From: Agromyces rhizosphaerae
GTDB lineage: Bacteria; Actinomycetota; Actinomycetes; Actinomycetales; Microbacteriaceae
DNA: 64,000 nt
NCBI RefSeq assembly: GCF_027925245.1
Contig: NZ_BSDP01000001.1
Coordinates: forward strand, 1,798,001-1,862,000
Direction: 5' to 3'
This document shows positions 50,832-59,802 of the stretch, piece by piece (the stretch's first letter is position 1; each line of letters begins with the position of its first letter). The notes under the pieces are model-generated. The model did no database searches. It was given only the letters and a program-made list of their open reading frames with translations, and had not been told where the DNA came from. Position numbers and translations under genes: made by a program.

Positions 50832-51554
50832 TCAGGCGGTCACCCAGATCGCCTCGGCGTGCGTGCGCGGCAGGTGCAGCGGCGCCGAGGCGACGGGCGC
50901 CGGCCCCGGGGCATCCGCTCGCCCTGCCGCCGACGCGGAGGCGATCGACGCGGGGTCGAGCTCGACCGTGACGGCGTCGGGCGTGGCCTCCGTGAGCGTC
51001 AGCACCGTGTCGAGGCCGACGCCCACCTCGACGAGGTCGCGCAGCACCGCGGGGTCGCGGTCGCTGATGCGCACCACGCGGCCGACATGGGCGACGGATG
51101 CCTCGGAGAGCAGCACCGCGTCGGCCTGCACGCGCGTGCCGTCGGCGTGGGGGATGGGGTCGCCGTGAGGGTCGCGGTCGGGCCGGCCGAGCCGGGCGTC
51201 GATCGCCTCGAGCAGCCGGTCGCTGAGCGCGTGCTCGAGCACCTCGGCCTCGTCGTGCACCTCGTCCCACGCGTAGCCCATCTCGCGCACGAGCCAGGTC
51301 TCGATGAGCCGGTGCCGCCGCACGACCGCGAGCGCCCGCGTGGTGCCGCCGGGCGTCAGCCGCACCGCGCCGTACGGCACGTGCGACACGAGCCCGGCCG
51401 CCGCCATCTTCTTGACCATCTCGGTGACCGAAGACGGGGCGACGCCGAGCTTGCCGGCGAGCACCGAGGGCGTGATCGGTTCGTCCTGCCACTCGGTGTG
51501 GCCGTAGATGGTCTTGAGGTAGTCCTCGACCGCGGGGCTCGTGGAGGCGGGCAT
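50832..51554 (-). CDS. DtxR/MntR-family metal-dependent repressor
   Basis: A 240-residue regulator. The winged helix TPSVLAGKLGVAPSSVTEMVKKMAAAGLV is followed by the dimerisation and metal helices (RRHRLIETWLVREMGYAWDEVHDEAEVLEHALSD), and a C-terminal SH3-like FeoA segment. The E-H-x-x-x motifs fit Mn- or Fe-dependent repression. TATCCT ends 7 nt before the ATG (leaderless). It lies 23 nt behind the metal importer operon, whose promoter has a matching palindrome, so it probably represses that operon with Mn2+. Confidence 0.88.
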   Translation of the reverse strand: MPASTSPAVEDYLKTIYGHTEWQDEPITPSVLAGKLGVAPSSVTEMVKKMAAAGLVSHVPYGAVRLTPGGTTRALAVVRRHRLIETWLVREMGYAWDEVHDEAEVLEHALSDRLLEAIDARLGRPDRDPHGDPIPHADGTRVQADAVLLSEASVAHVGRVVRISDRDPAVLRDLVEVGVGLDTVLTLTEATPDAVTVELDPASIASASAAGRADAPGPAPVASAPLHLPRTHAEAIWVTA

Positions 51555-51561
51555 CGGGGTC

Positions 51562-51567
51562 AGGATA
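51562..51567 (-). promoter_or_regulatory. -10 box (TATCCT) of DtxR/MntR gene
   Basis: TATCCT lies 7 nt before the ATG, so the regulator can be made separately from the importer operon. Confidence 0.5.
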
Positions 51568-51577
51568 GCGGCGGCGT

Positions 51578-52468
51578 TCAGGTGACGCTGGCCGCCACGT
51601 CGTCGGTGGGCGCCCCCGTGCGCCGAACGGGCGCTCGCCGCAGCATCCGCACCACCACGCCCTGCCGCGGGGCGAACAGGTACGCGATCGCGAACGCGAC
51701 GCCCATCGCGAGCACGACCATGCCGCCCGACGACGTGTCGAGGTAGTAGCTCGCGTAGATGCCGGCCACGGCGCTCGCCGCGGCGATCGCGGGCGAGATC
51801 AGCAGCATCCGCCCGAACCGGTCGGTGAGCAGGTACGCGGTCGCGCCCGGGATGATCACCATCGCCACCACGAGCACCACGCCGACCGCCTGCAGCGCGA
51901 CGACGACCGTGAGCGCGAGCAGGCCGAGCAGCAGCGCGCCGAGGGCGCGCGGGTTCAGGCCGATCGCGTTGGCGTGCGTCGGGTCGAACGCATAGAGGGT
52001 GAGGTCGCGGCGCTTGAACACGAGGATCGCGAGCGTGAGTGCGCCGAGGCCGAGCACCTGCACGAGGTCGGCGGTGTTCACGCCGAGCAGGTTGCCGAAG
52101 AGGATGTGCCCGAGGTCGGTCTGGCTCGGGAAGACCGAGATGAGCACGATGCCGAGCGCGAACAGGGTCGTGAACACCACGCCGATCGCGGCGTCCTCCT
52201 TCACCCGGCTCGTCGAGCGCACGAGGAAGATGAGTGCGACCGCGGCGAACCCGAACACGAGCGCGCCGACCGCGAACGGCGTGCCGAGCAGGTACGCGAT
52301 CACGACGCCCGGCAGCACGGCGTGCGACACGGCGTCGCCGAGCAGCGACCAGCCGATGAGCACGAGCCAGCAGCTCAGCACGCCGCAGACTATCGCCGCG
52401 GTCACGGTGACCGCGAGGGCGCGCTGCATGAAGTCGTAGGTCAGCGGTTCGAGGAGGAAGTCGATCAC
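51578..52468 (-). CDS. Mn/Zn/Fe ABC transporter permease (ZnuB/MntB class)
   Basis: A 296-residue membrane protein with about eight helices. SWSLLGDAVSHAVLPGVVIAYLLG and VKEDAAIGVVFTTLFALGIVLIS are ABC-3 permease hallmarks. GTG 52468 overlaps the ATPase stop. It forms the metal channel of the operon that runs from 54191. Confidence 0.92.
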   Translation of the reverse strand: MIDFLLEPLTYDFMQRALAVTVTAAIVCGVLSCWLVLIGWSLLGDAVSHAVLPGVVIAYLLGTPFAVGALVFGFAAVALIFLVRSTSRVKEDAAIGVVFTTLFALGIVLISVFPSQTDLGHILFGNLLGVNTADLVQVLGLGALTLAILVFKRRDLTLYAFDPTHANAIGLNPRALGALLLGLLALTVVVALQAVGVVLVVAMVIIPGATAYLLTDRFGRMLLISPAIAAASAVAGIYASYYLDTSSGGMVVLAMGVAFAIAYLFAPRQGVVVRMLRRAPVRRTGAPTDDVAASVT

Positions 52469-53241
52469 GCCGCCTCCTCGGGCCGGCGCAGCACGTCGAG
52501 GCCGAATGCCCGCACGAGGTGCTCGGGCTGCAGCACGACCTCGGGCGCGCCGTGCACGAGCACGCGCCGCAGGAACAGGATCGCCTCGTCGGCGAGGTCG
52601 GCCAGCGCGTGCAGATCGTGGGTCGAGACGAGCACCGTCGCACCGCCCTCGGCGAGCTCGCGCAGCAGTTCGGTGATGGTCGCCTCGGTGCGCTTGTCGA
52701 CGCCCGCGAACGGCTCGTCGAGCAGCAGGATGCGCGCCCCCTGCGCGAGGCCGCGTGCGACGAAGGCGCGCTTGCGCTGCCCGCCCGACAGTGCGCCGAT
52801 CTGGCGGCCGGCGAGGTCGGCGAGCTCGACCCGCTCGAGCGCGTGGTCGACGGCCTCGTGGTCGGCGCGGCGCGCACGACGGGTGGGTCCCTGGAACCCG
52901 TAGCGCCCCATCATCACGACGTCGCGCACGCTGAGCGGGAACGACCAGTCGACGTCCTCGCTCTGGGGCACGTAGCCGATCGCTCCGGCCTTGCGGGCTG
53001 CCTTCGCAGGCCCGCCGTCGATCGTGATGCTGCCGGTGTCGGGCCGCACCATGCCCATGATCGCCTTGAAGAGGGTCGACTTGCCCGACCCGTTCATGCC
53101 GACGAGTCCGCAGACGCGGCCGGCGCCGATCTCGAGCGAGGCGTCGTCGACGGCGAGCACGTCGCCGTAGCGCACGGTGAGGTGCTCGACCGCGATGGCG
53201 GGGTCGGTGGCGGATGCCCGGGGGCCGGTCGCGCCCGTCAT
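52465..53241 (-). CDS. Mn/Zn/Fe ABC transporter ATPase (ZnuC/MntC class)
   Basis: A 258-residue ATPase with Walker A GMNGSGKST, the class motif YVPQSEDVDWSFPLSVRDVVMMGRYG, signature LSGGQRKR, and Walker B ILLLDEPFAGVD. It is coupled on both sides by four-base overlaps. It energises metal import. Confidence 0.93.
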   Translation of the reverse strand: MTGATGPRASATDPAIAVEHLTVRYGDVLAVDDASLEIGAGRVCGLVGMNGSGKSTLFKAIMGMVRPDTGSITIDGGPAKAARKAGAIGYVPQSEDVDWSFPLSVRDVVMMGRYGFQGPTRRARRADHEAVDHALERVELADLAGRQIGALSGGQRKRAFVARGLAQGARILLLDEPFAGVDKRTEATITELLRELAEGGATVLVSTHDLHALADLADEAILFLRRVLVHGAPEVVLQPEHLVRAFGLDVLRRPEEAA

Positions 53242-54191
53242 CCCGCGCTCCCCGTGAGGGCCTGCACGATCGTGTCGGCGTCGTGGCGCAGCAGTTCGAG
53301 GTACGTCGGCACGGGGCCGCCGGGCTCGGAGAGCGAGTCGACGTAGAGGGTGCCGCCGAACGCGGCATCCGTCGCCTCGACCACCTGCTGCATGGGCTTG
53401 TCGCTCACCGTCGACTCGCAGAACACGGCCGGCACGTCGTTGTCGCGCACGAACTCGATCGCGCCCGCGATCTGCTGCGGGGTGGCCTGCTGCTCGGCGT
53501 TGACGGCCCAGATGTAGCGCTCGGTGAGCCCGGCGTCGCGGGCCAGGTACGAGAAGGCGCCCTCGCAGGTGACAAGCGCCCGCTCGGCCTCGGGGAGGGT
53601 GGCGAGCTCGGCGACCAGCTCGTCGTGCACGGCCCGCAGCTCGTCGGAGTAGGCGGCGGCGTTCGCCGCGTACGCCTCGGCGTTGTCAGGGTCGAGCTCG
53701 GCGAACGCGTCGGCCATGTTCGCGGCGTAGACCTGCACGTTGAGCGGCGACATCCAGGCGTGCGGGTTCGGCAGGCCCGCGTACGCGTCCTCGGTGATCG
53801 ACATCACCTCGACGCCCTCGCTCACCACGACGTGCGGCACGTCGAGCCCCTCGACGAACTGCGCGAACCACGCCTCGAGGTTCAGCCCGTTGTCGAGGAT
53901 GAGGTCGGCATCGGCTGCGCGCCGCAGGTCGCCGGGCGTCGGCTCGTACCCGTGGATCTCCGCGCCCACCTTCGTGATCGACTCGACCCGCAGGTGCTCG
54001 CCGGCGACCTCCTGTGCGATGTCCTGCAGCACCGTGAACGTGGTGAGCACGACCGGGCGGTCGTCGTCGTCCCCGTTCGCGGCAACGGAGCATCCGGCCA
54101 GCGCGAGTGCGGCCGCGACGGCGCCCGCGATCGCGGCGACGGCGCGTGCGCTGCGGCGTCGGCCCGGGGCATCCGTCGACCTTTTCGGCAT
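53238..54191 (-). CDS. Metal-binding lipoprotein of Mn/Zn importer (ZnuA/MntA class)
   Basis: A 317-residue lipoprotein with lipobox ALAGC (Cys34). Metal ligands are visible as His in EIHGYEPTPGDL, His in PNPHAWMSPLN, Glu in FCESTVSDKP and Asp in LYVDSLSEPGGP. The absence of a His-rich loop favours Mn over Zn (inference). The ATG lies inside a 16-bp palindrome, so repressor binding would cover the start codon. No ribosome site is obvious. Confidence 0.92.
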   Translation of the reverse strand: MPKRSTDAPGRRRSARAVAAIAGAVAAALALAGCSVAANGDDDDRPVVLTTFTVLQDIAQEVAGEHLRVESITKVGAEIHGYEPTPGDLRRAADADLILDNGLNLEAWFAQFVEGLDVPHVVVSEGVEVMSITEDAYAGLPNPHAWMSPLNVQVYAANMADAFAELDPDNAEAYAANAAAYSDELRAVHDELVAELATLPEAERALVTCEGAFSYLARDAGLTERYIWAVNAEQQATPQQIAGAIEFVRDNDVPAVFCESTVSDKPMQQVVEATDAAFGGTLYVDSLSEPGGPVPTYLELLRHDADTIVQALTGSAG

Positions 54192-54198
54192 GCCGAAA
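54183..54198. promoter_or_regulatory. Candidate MntR/DtxR operator 1 over the start codon
   Basis: TTTCGGCATGCCGAAA is a perfect 16-bp palindrome whose central CATG contains the lipoprotein ATG. The TTT-GG/CC-AAA pattern resembles operators of DtxR-family Mn regulators. Confidence 0.68.
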
Positions 54199-54208
54199 TC
54201 GTACACAC

Positions 54209-54226
54209 TTTTCGGGTCGCCGAAAA
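54209..54226. promoter_or_regulatory. Candidate MntR/DtxR operator 2
   Basis: TTTTCGG and CCGAAAA around a 4-nt centre repeat the arms of operator 1, 27 bp away centre to centre, in the likely promoter region. Confidence 0.6.
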
Positions 54227-54291
54227 GCAGGCGAGCGGATGCCGCGTGTCGGCGTTCGCGGCGTCGCCGCTGCCGCCCGGGGCATCCGCCG

Positions 54292-54297
54292 TAGCCT
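54292..54297 (+). promoter_or_regulatory. -10 box (TAGCCT) of methyltransferase gene
   Basis: TAGCCT lies 6 nt before GTG 54304. Confidence 0.5.
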
Positions 54298-54303
54298 TGG
54301 GGC

Positions 54304-54993
54304 GTGCAGACCTCATCCGAGCCCGAGCGCGCGCCCGAGGGGCAGTCCGTGGCGCAGCCCGAGCCGAGCCCCGAGCGCTCGACGCACGGCGTCGGCCCGT
54401 GGCCCGGCGGGCCGGACGAGTGGCCCGACGACCCGCGCTTCGACCCCGAGCTGCTCGCGGCGGGCGACACGCGCAACGTGATCGACCGGTACCGCTACTG
54501 GCGCATGGACGCGATCGTGGCGGATCTCGACGAGCGCCGGCATCCGTTCCACGTGGCCATCGAGAACTGGCAGCACGACATGAACATCGGCTCGATCGTG
54601 CGCAGCGCGAACGCGTTCGCGGCCGACACCGTGCACATCATCGGCCGCCGGCGCTGGAACAAGCGCGGCGCGATGGTGACCGACCGCTACCAGCACGTCG
54701 ACCACCACGACGACATCGCATCGTTCGTCGACTGGGCGCGCGAGGCGGGCGTGCCGATCATCGCGGTCGACAACGTGCCCGGCGCGGTGCCGATCGAGAC
54801 GTTCGCCTGGCCGGAGACCTGCGTGCTCCTGTTCGGGCAGGAGGGACCCGGACTCTCGCCCGAGGCGACCGCTGCCGCCGACGCGGTCGTCGAGATCGCC
54901 CAGTTCGGCTCGACCCGCTCGATCAACGCCTCCGCGGCCGCCGCGATCGCGATGCACTCCTGGGTGCTCGCCCACGCCGACCTGCCCGGCTGA
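54304..54993 (+). CDS. TrmH/SpoU-family tRNA/rRNA 2'-O-methyltransferase
   Basis: A 229-residue SPOUT enzyme with HDMNIGSIVRSANAF, LLFGQEGPGLSPEA and STRSINASAAAAIAMHSW, the three knot motifs. The first 55 residues are a low-complexity Pro/Glu extension. It would transfer methyl from SAM to a ribose in structured RNA. GTG 54304 has a -10 box 6 nt upstream, so the mRNA is probably leaderless. Confidence 0.92.
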   Translation: MQTSSEPERAPEGQSVAQPEPSPERSTHGVGPWPGGPDEWPDDPRFDPELLAAGDTRNVIDRYRYWRMDAIVADLDERRHPFHVAIENWQHDMNIGSIVRSANAFAADTVHIIGRRRWNKRGAMVTDRYQHVDHHDDIASFVDWAREAGVPIIAVDNVPGAVPIETFAWPETCVLLFGQEGPGLSPEATAAADAVVEIAQFGSTRSINASAAAAIAMHSWVLAHADLPG

Positions 54994-55023
54994 CCGGCGC
55001 TCGCGAACGGTCATCTCGTCGTT

Positions 55024-55086
55024 TCGGCCAGCCCGCGGCGTCGCGGCCAGCCGTGCACGACTGGCCGGCGCGGCGCAGGCTGGCCG
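55024..55086. repeat. Composite palindromic repeat, element A copy 4
   Basis: CGGCCAGCC at the left, then GCGGCCAGCC-GTGCACGA-CTGGCCGGCG, then GGCTGGCCGG. The inner stem is diverged compared with copies 1-3. Element B follows at once. Confidence 0.72.
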
Positions 55087-55146
55087 GCACGCTCAATTCG
55101 CGCGGGCACGTCGGATTCGGCGTGCCGAACCGAGTTCGACGTGCCG
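55086..55146. repeat. Composite palindromic repeat, element B copy 2
   Basis: It begins GGCACGCTCAATTCG and holds GGGCACGTCGGATTCGGCG and CGTGCCGAAC, ending GTTCGACGTGCCG. It matches the copy at 55257 at most positions. Confidence 0.7.
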
Positions 55147-55175
55147 GCGCGTCTGCAGCGGGTCGCTTCCACGTG

Positions 55176-55257
55176 ACGGCCAGCCCGCGGCGTCGCGGCC
55201 AGCCGTGCACGACTGGCCGGCGCGAGGCGGACTGGCCGGCGCGAGGCAGACTGGCCG
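55176..55257. repeat. Composite palindromic repeat, element A copy 5 with internal duplication
   Basis: It repeats copy 4 (CGGCCAGCCCGCGGCGTCG, GCCGTGCACGACTGGCCGG), then carries a tandem GCGAGGCGGACTGGCCGG / GCGAGGCAGACTGGCCGG duplication that copy 4 lacks. Confidence 0.7.
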
Positions 55258-55317
55258 GCACGCTCGACTCGATCGGGCACGTCGAATTCGGCGTGCCGAA
55301 CCGAGTTGAACGTGCCG
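55257..55317. repeat. Composite palindromic repeat, element B copy 3
   Basis: It begins GGCACGCTCGACTCG and has GGGCACGTCGAATTCGGCG, CGTGCCGAACCGAGTTG and AACGTGCCG. It is the cleanest copy and ends 35 nt from the argG stop. Confidence 0.7.
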
Positions 55318-55351
55318 AAACGACCGGCCCGTGAGGAACTGGCGCGACGCG

Positions 55352-56935
<1,584 letters not shown>

Positions 56936-56937
56936 TC

Positions 56938-57306
56938 ATGACCGAGATCACCGACGATCTTCCCGCCCGTCTGCTGCACGAGGAGCACTCCGGGTGGCGC
57001 GCCATCCTCGACGGCCACGGCGGCGAGCACTACACCCGCGCGATGACGCGCGACGGACTCATGATCGTGGAGGGCGCCGTGCTCGGCCGCGACGAGATGA
57101 TGCAGGCGTTCGCGGGCACCGCGCCGTGGGAGCACTACGAGATCCACGAGCCGGCCGTGGTGCGGCTCGGCGACCGGGCCGGCGTGCTCGCCTACCGGGC
57201 GGTCGCCCGCCGCGGCGACGACGAGGTGCAGCTGCGCATGTCGACCACGTACCTCTACGAGGGCGGGGCGTGGCACGTGGCCGCGCACCAGCAGACCCCG
57301 GCCTGA
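56938..57306 (+). CDS. DUF4440 / NTF2-like protein
   Basis: A 122-residue cone-fold protein. AGWRAI-type start, EHYTRAMTRDGLMIVEGAVLGRDEMMQAF, and STTYLYEGGAWHVAAHQQTP at the end fit SnoaL/DUF4440 members. These proteins bind or isomerise small molecules, but no catalytic residue can be named. The gene is single and probably leaderless. Confidence 0.8.
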   Translation: MTEITDDLPARLLHEEHSGWRAILDGHGGEHYTRAMTRDGLMIVEGAVLGRDEMMQAFAGTAPWEHYEIHEPAVVRLGDRAGVLAYRAVARRGDDEVQLRMSTTYLYEGGAWHVAAHQQTPA

Positions 57307-57384
57307 GGCTGCCGACCGGCGCATCCGTTGTCCGGTTTTCGTACGGCCGGCCGTCATGACCCGGGCTGAAACGGGGCCTCGCGA

Positions 57385-57390
57385 TAGAGT
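57385..57390 (+). promoter_or_regulatory. -10 box (TAGAGT) of DUF3151-purA operon
   Basis: TAGAGT ends 5 nt before GTG 57396, so DUF3151 and purA are probably read from a leaderless mRNA. Confidence 0.5.
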
Positions 57391-57395
57391 GAAGT

Positions 57396-58277
57396 GTGAG
57401 CGCAGACGAGACGAACGGGCGTACCGAACGGTACCTGCCCGATGAGACCGCCGTACGCGAGGCGCTCCAGGGGGGCGGGCGAGCAGACGTCGCCCGCATC
57501 GTGGGGGCATATCCGCAGTCGCCGCTGGCCTGGGCAGAACTCGCCGACATCGCCGACTCCGAGGGTCGCGTGACCGACACGTATGCGAGCGCGACGGTCG
57601 CCGTCGATCGCGCGCGCGAGGTGCTGCGCGAGTCCGGCTGGCAGCCGGGCGACGCCGTGCTCTGGTCGCACGAGCCCAACCGCGCCTACCTCCGCGCGCT
57701 CGACGCGAAGCGCCGCTCGGCCAACGTGCTGGGGCTGGCCGCCGAGGCCGGTGCCGCCGCCGACGAGCTCGCCGCTGCCGACCCGGACGCGCAGATGCGC
57801 ATCCACTCGGAGTTCACGCCGACCCAGGTGATCAACGTCGAAGAGGTGCAGGCCATGCTCGCCGAGCGCATGGCGGCGCAGGTCGCCGAGGCCGAGGCGG
57901 CGATCGCCGCGGCGGATGCGGCCGGGCCGACCCCGTACGCCGAGCAGCCCGCGTACTCCGAACCGGTCGCGCCGCCCGCGCCCGTCGGAGCCGCCTACGC
58001 GGCGGCCTCCGACGTGCCGCCGATGGTCGCGCCCGAGGCCGACCAGGCCGTGCCCGCACCGGTGCCCGCGAGCTGGGCGTTCGACGGTGCGCCGGCGCCG
58101 TCGTACACGCCCGGATACGGGGAGGCGGCCGCGCCCGCCGCCGAGGAGGAGTCCCCGCACGACACCGCGGAGATCCCCGACGACGTCGACGGGTCCACGC
58201 CCGGCCCCGAGGCATCCGCCGCCCCCGCCGACGAGGGCGAGCCGGTCTCGGTCGACGAGAACGACGGAGGGCGCTGA
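57396..58277 (+). CDS. DUF3151 family protein with acidic C-terminal extension
   Basis: A 293-residue protein. Residues 10-135 match DUF3151 ([52 protein letters not shown]). The rest is a Pro/Ala/Glu-rich tail without fold. The family is actinobacterial, of unknown function, and commonly precedes purA, as here with a 1-nt gap. The GTG start is probably leaderless. Confidence 0.88.
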   Translation: MSADETNGRTERYLPDETAVREALQGGGRADVARIVGAYPQSPLAWAELADIADSEGRVTDTYASATVAVDRAREVLRESGWQPGDAVLWSHEPNRAYLRALDAKRRSANVLGLAAEAGAAADELAAADPDAQMRIHSEFTPTQVINVEEVQAMLAERMAAQVAEAEAAIAAADAAGPTPYAEQPAYSEPVAPPAPVGAAYAAASDVPPMVAPEADQAVPAPVPASWAFDGAPAPSYTPGYGEAAAPAAEEESPHDTAEIPDDVDGSTPGPEASAAPADEGEPVSVDENDGGR

Positions 58278-58278
58278 C

Positions 58279-59565
58279 GTGCCGGCGATCATCCTGATCG
58301 GTGCGCAGTGGGGTGACGAAGGCAAGGGCAAGGCGACCGACCTGCTCGGTCCGCGCGTCGACTACGTCGTCAAGTTCAACGGCGGCAACAACGCGGGCCA
58401 CACCGTCGTCGTGGGCGACGAGAAGTACGCGCTGCACCTGCTGCCCTCGGGCATCCTGACCCCCGGCGTCACGCCGGTCATCGCCAACGGCGTGGTGGTC
58501 GACATCGAGGTGCTCTTCGACGAGCTCACCGCGCTGTCGTCGCGCGGCGTCGACGTGTCGAAGCTGCGCATCAGCGCCAACGCGCACGTCATCACGCAGT
58601 ACCACCGCACGCTCGACAAGGTGACCGAGCGCTTCCTCGGCAAACGCCAGATCGGCACGACCGGTCGCGGCATCGGGCCCGCCTACGCCGACAAGATCAA
58701 CCGCGTCGGCATCCGCATGCAGGACCTCTTCGACGAGAACATCCTGCGCCAGAAGGTCGAGGGCGCGCTCGACCAGAAGAACCACCTGCTGCTGAAGGTC
58801 TACAACCGCCGCGCCATCGGCGTCGACGAGATCGTCGACGACCTGCTCTCGTACGCCGAGCGCCTGCGACCGATGGTCACCGACACCGCGCTGCTGCTGC
58901 ACCAAGCGCTCGACGCGGGCGACACCGTGCTGTTCGAGGGCGGCCAGGCGACCATGCTCGACGTCGACCACGGCACGTACCCGTTCGTCACGTCGTCGAA
59001 CGCGACGTCGGGCGGCGCGATCACCGGCTCCGGCATCGCACCGAACCGCGTCGACCGCGTGATCGCCGTCGTGAAGGCGTACACGACCCGAGTCGGCGCC
59101 GGCCCGTTCCCGACCGAGCTGTTCGACGAGTCGGGCGAGTTCCTCCGCTCGAAGGGCTTCGAGTTCGGCACGACCACCGGCCGCCCGCGCCGCTGCGGCT
59201 GGTACGACGCGCCGATCGCGCGCTACACGGCACGCATCAACGGCGTCACCGACTTCGTGCTGACCAAGCTCGACGTGCTCACCGGGCTCGAGACGATCCC
59301 GGTCTGCGTCGGCTACGACGTCGACGGCACGCGCTTCGACGAGATCCCGGTCAGCCAGTCGGACTTCCACCACGCGACGCCGATCTACGAGGAGTTCCCC
59401 GGCTGGACCGAGGACATCACCGGCGCTCGTTCGTTCGACGACCTGCCGAAGGCCGCACAGGACTACGTGCTCGCGATCGAGGCGATGAGCGGCGCGCGCA
59501 TCTCGGCGATCGGCGTCGGCCCCGGCCGCGACGCGATCGTCGTGCGCCACGACCTGCTCGACTGA
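58279..59565 (+). CDS. purA: Adenylosuccinate synthetase
   Basis: A 428-residue GTP-dependent enzyme converting IMP and aspartate to adenylosuccinate for AMP synthesis. The GTP loop [11 protein letters not shown] (about 8-18), [27 protein letters not shown] and [15 protein letters not shown] are all present. GTG 58279 has GGAGGG 7 nt upstream. It is the second gene of the DUF3151 operon. A system of inverted repeats lies behind its stop. Confidence 0.97.
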   Translation: MPAIILIGAQWGDEGKGKATDLLGPRVDYVVKFNGGNNAGHTVVVGDEKYALHLLPSGILTPGVTPVIANGVVVDIEVLFDELTALSSRGVDVSKLRISANAHVITQYHRTLDKVTERFLGKRQIGTTGRGIGPAYADKINRVGIRMQDLFDENILRQKVEGALDQKNHLLLKVYNRRAIGVDEIVDDLLSYAERLRPMVTDTALLLHQALDAGDTVLFEGGQATMLDVDHGTYPFVTSSNATSGGAITGSGIAPNRVDRVIAVVKAYTTRVGAGPFPTELFDESGEFLRSKGFEFGTTTGRPRRCGWYDAPIARYTARINGVTDFVLTKLDVLTGLETIPVCVGYDVDGTRFDEIPVSQSDFHHATPIYEEFPGWTEDITGARSFDDLPKAAQDYVLAIEAMSGARISAIGVGPGRDAIVVRHDLLD

Positions 59566-59574
59566 CGTTTCGGG

Positions 59575-59797
59575 TCACTTTTCAGGAAGGCTGCCCGGAT
59601 CTGCCCGACCCGTCGCCGGGTGTGTGCGGCACTTTTCAGGAGCCGCCGCGGGCCTGTGGCGCAGATCGCCGCAGCCTCGGGCTCTCGCGCACGAGATCGG
59701 CGGCGGGCAGTGGCCCGATGCATGAATCTGCACCGGCACTCGGGCTGCTTCCTGAAAAGTGACGGATGCCCGTGAGCCGGCGCTCCTGAAAAGTGCC
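59575..59797. repeat. Interlocked double inverted repeat behind purA
   Basis: Four copies of CACTTTTCAGGA, two on each strand. TCACTTTTCAGGAAG (59575-59589) pairs with the exact complement within 59747-59762. GGCACTTTTCAGGAGC (59628-59643) pairs with GCTCCTGAAAAGTGCC (59782-59797). The pairs interlock in the order A, B, A', B', which nested hairpins cannot satisfy. The 237-nt gap holds nothing else. It separates purA from a convergent gene and may end both transcripts. Confidence 0.8.
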
Positions 59798-59802
59798 GCG
59801 CT

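Larger units (their letters stand above)
54994..55351. other. Intergenic region filled by tandem composite repeats
   Basis: This 358-nt convergent gap between the methyltransferase and argG is taken up almost entirely by two tandem A+B repeat units (55024-55146 and 55176-55317). I see no separate terminator. The hairpins themselves may end both transcripts. Confidence 0.65.

Noticed and set aside
59575-59797. CRISPR array
   Set aside because: The four 12-bp copies are in both orientations, with unequal spacing and no cas genes. It is an inverted-repeat system.
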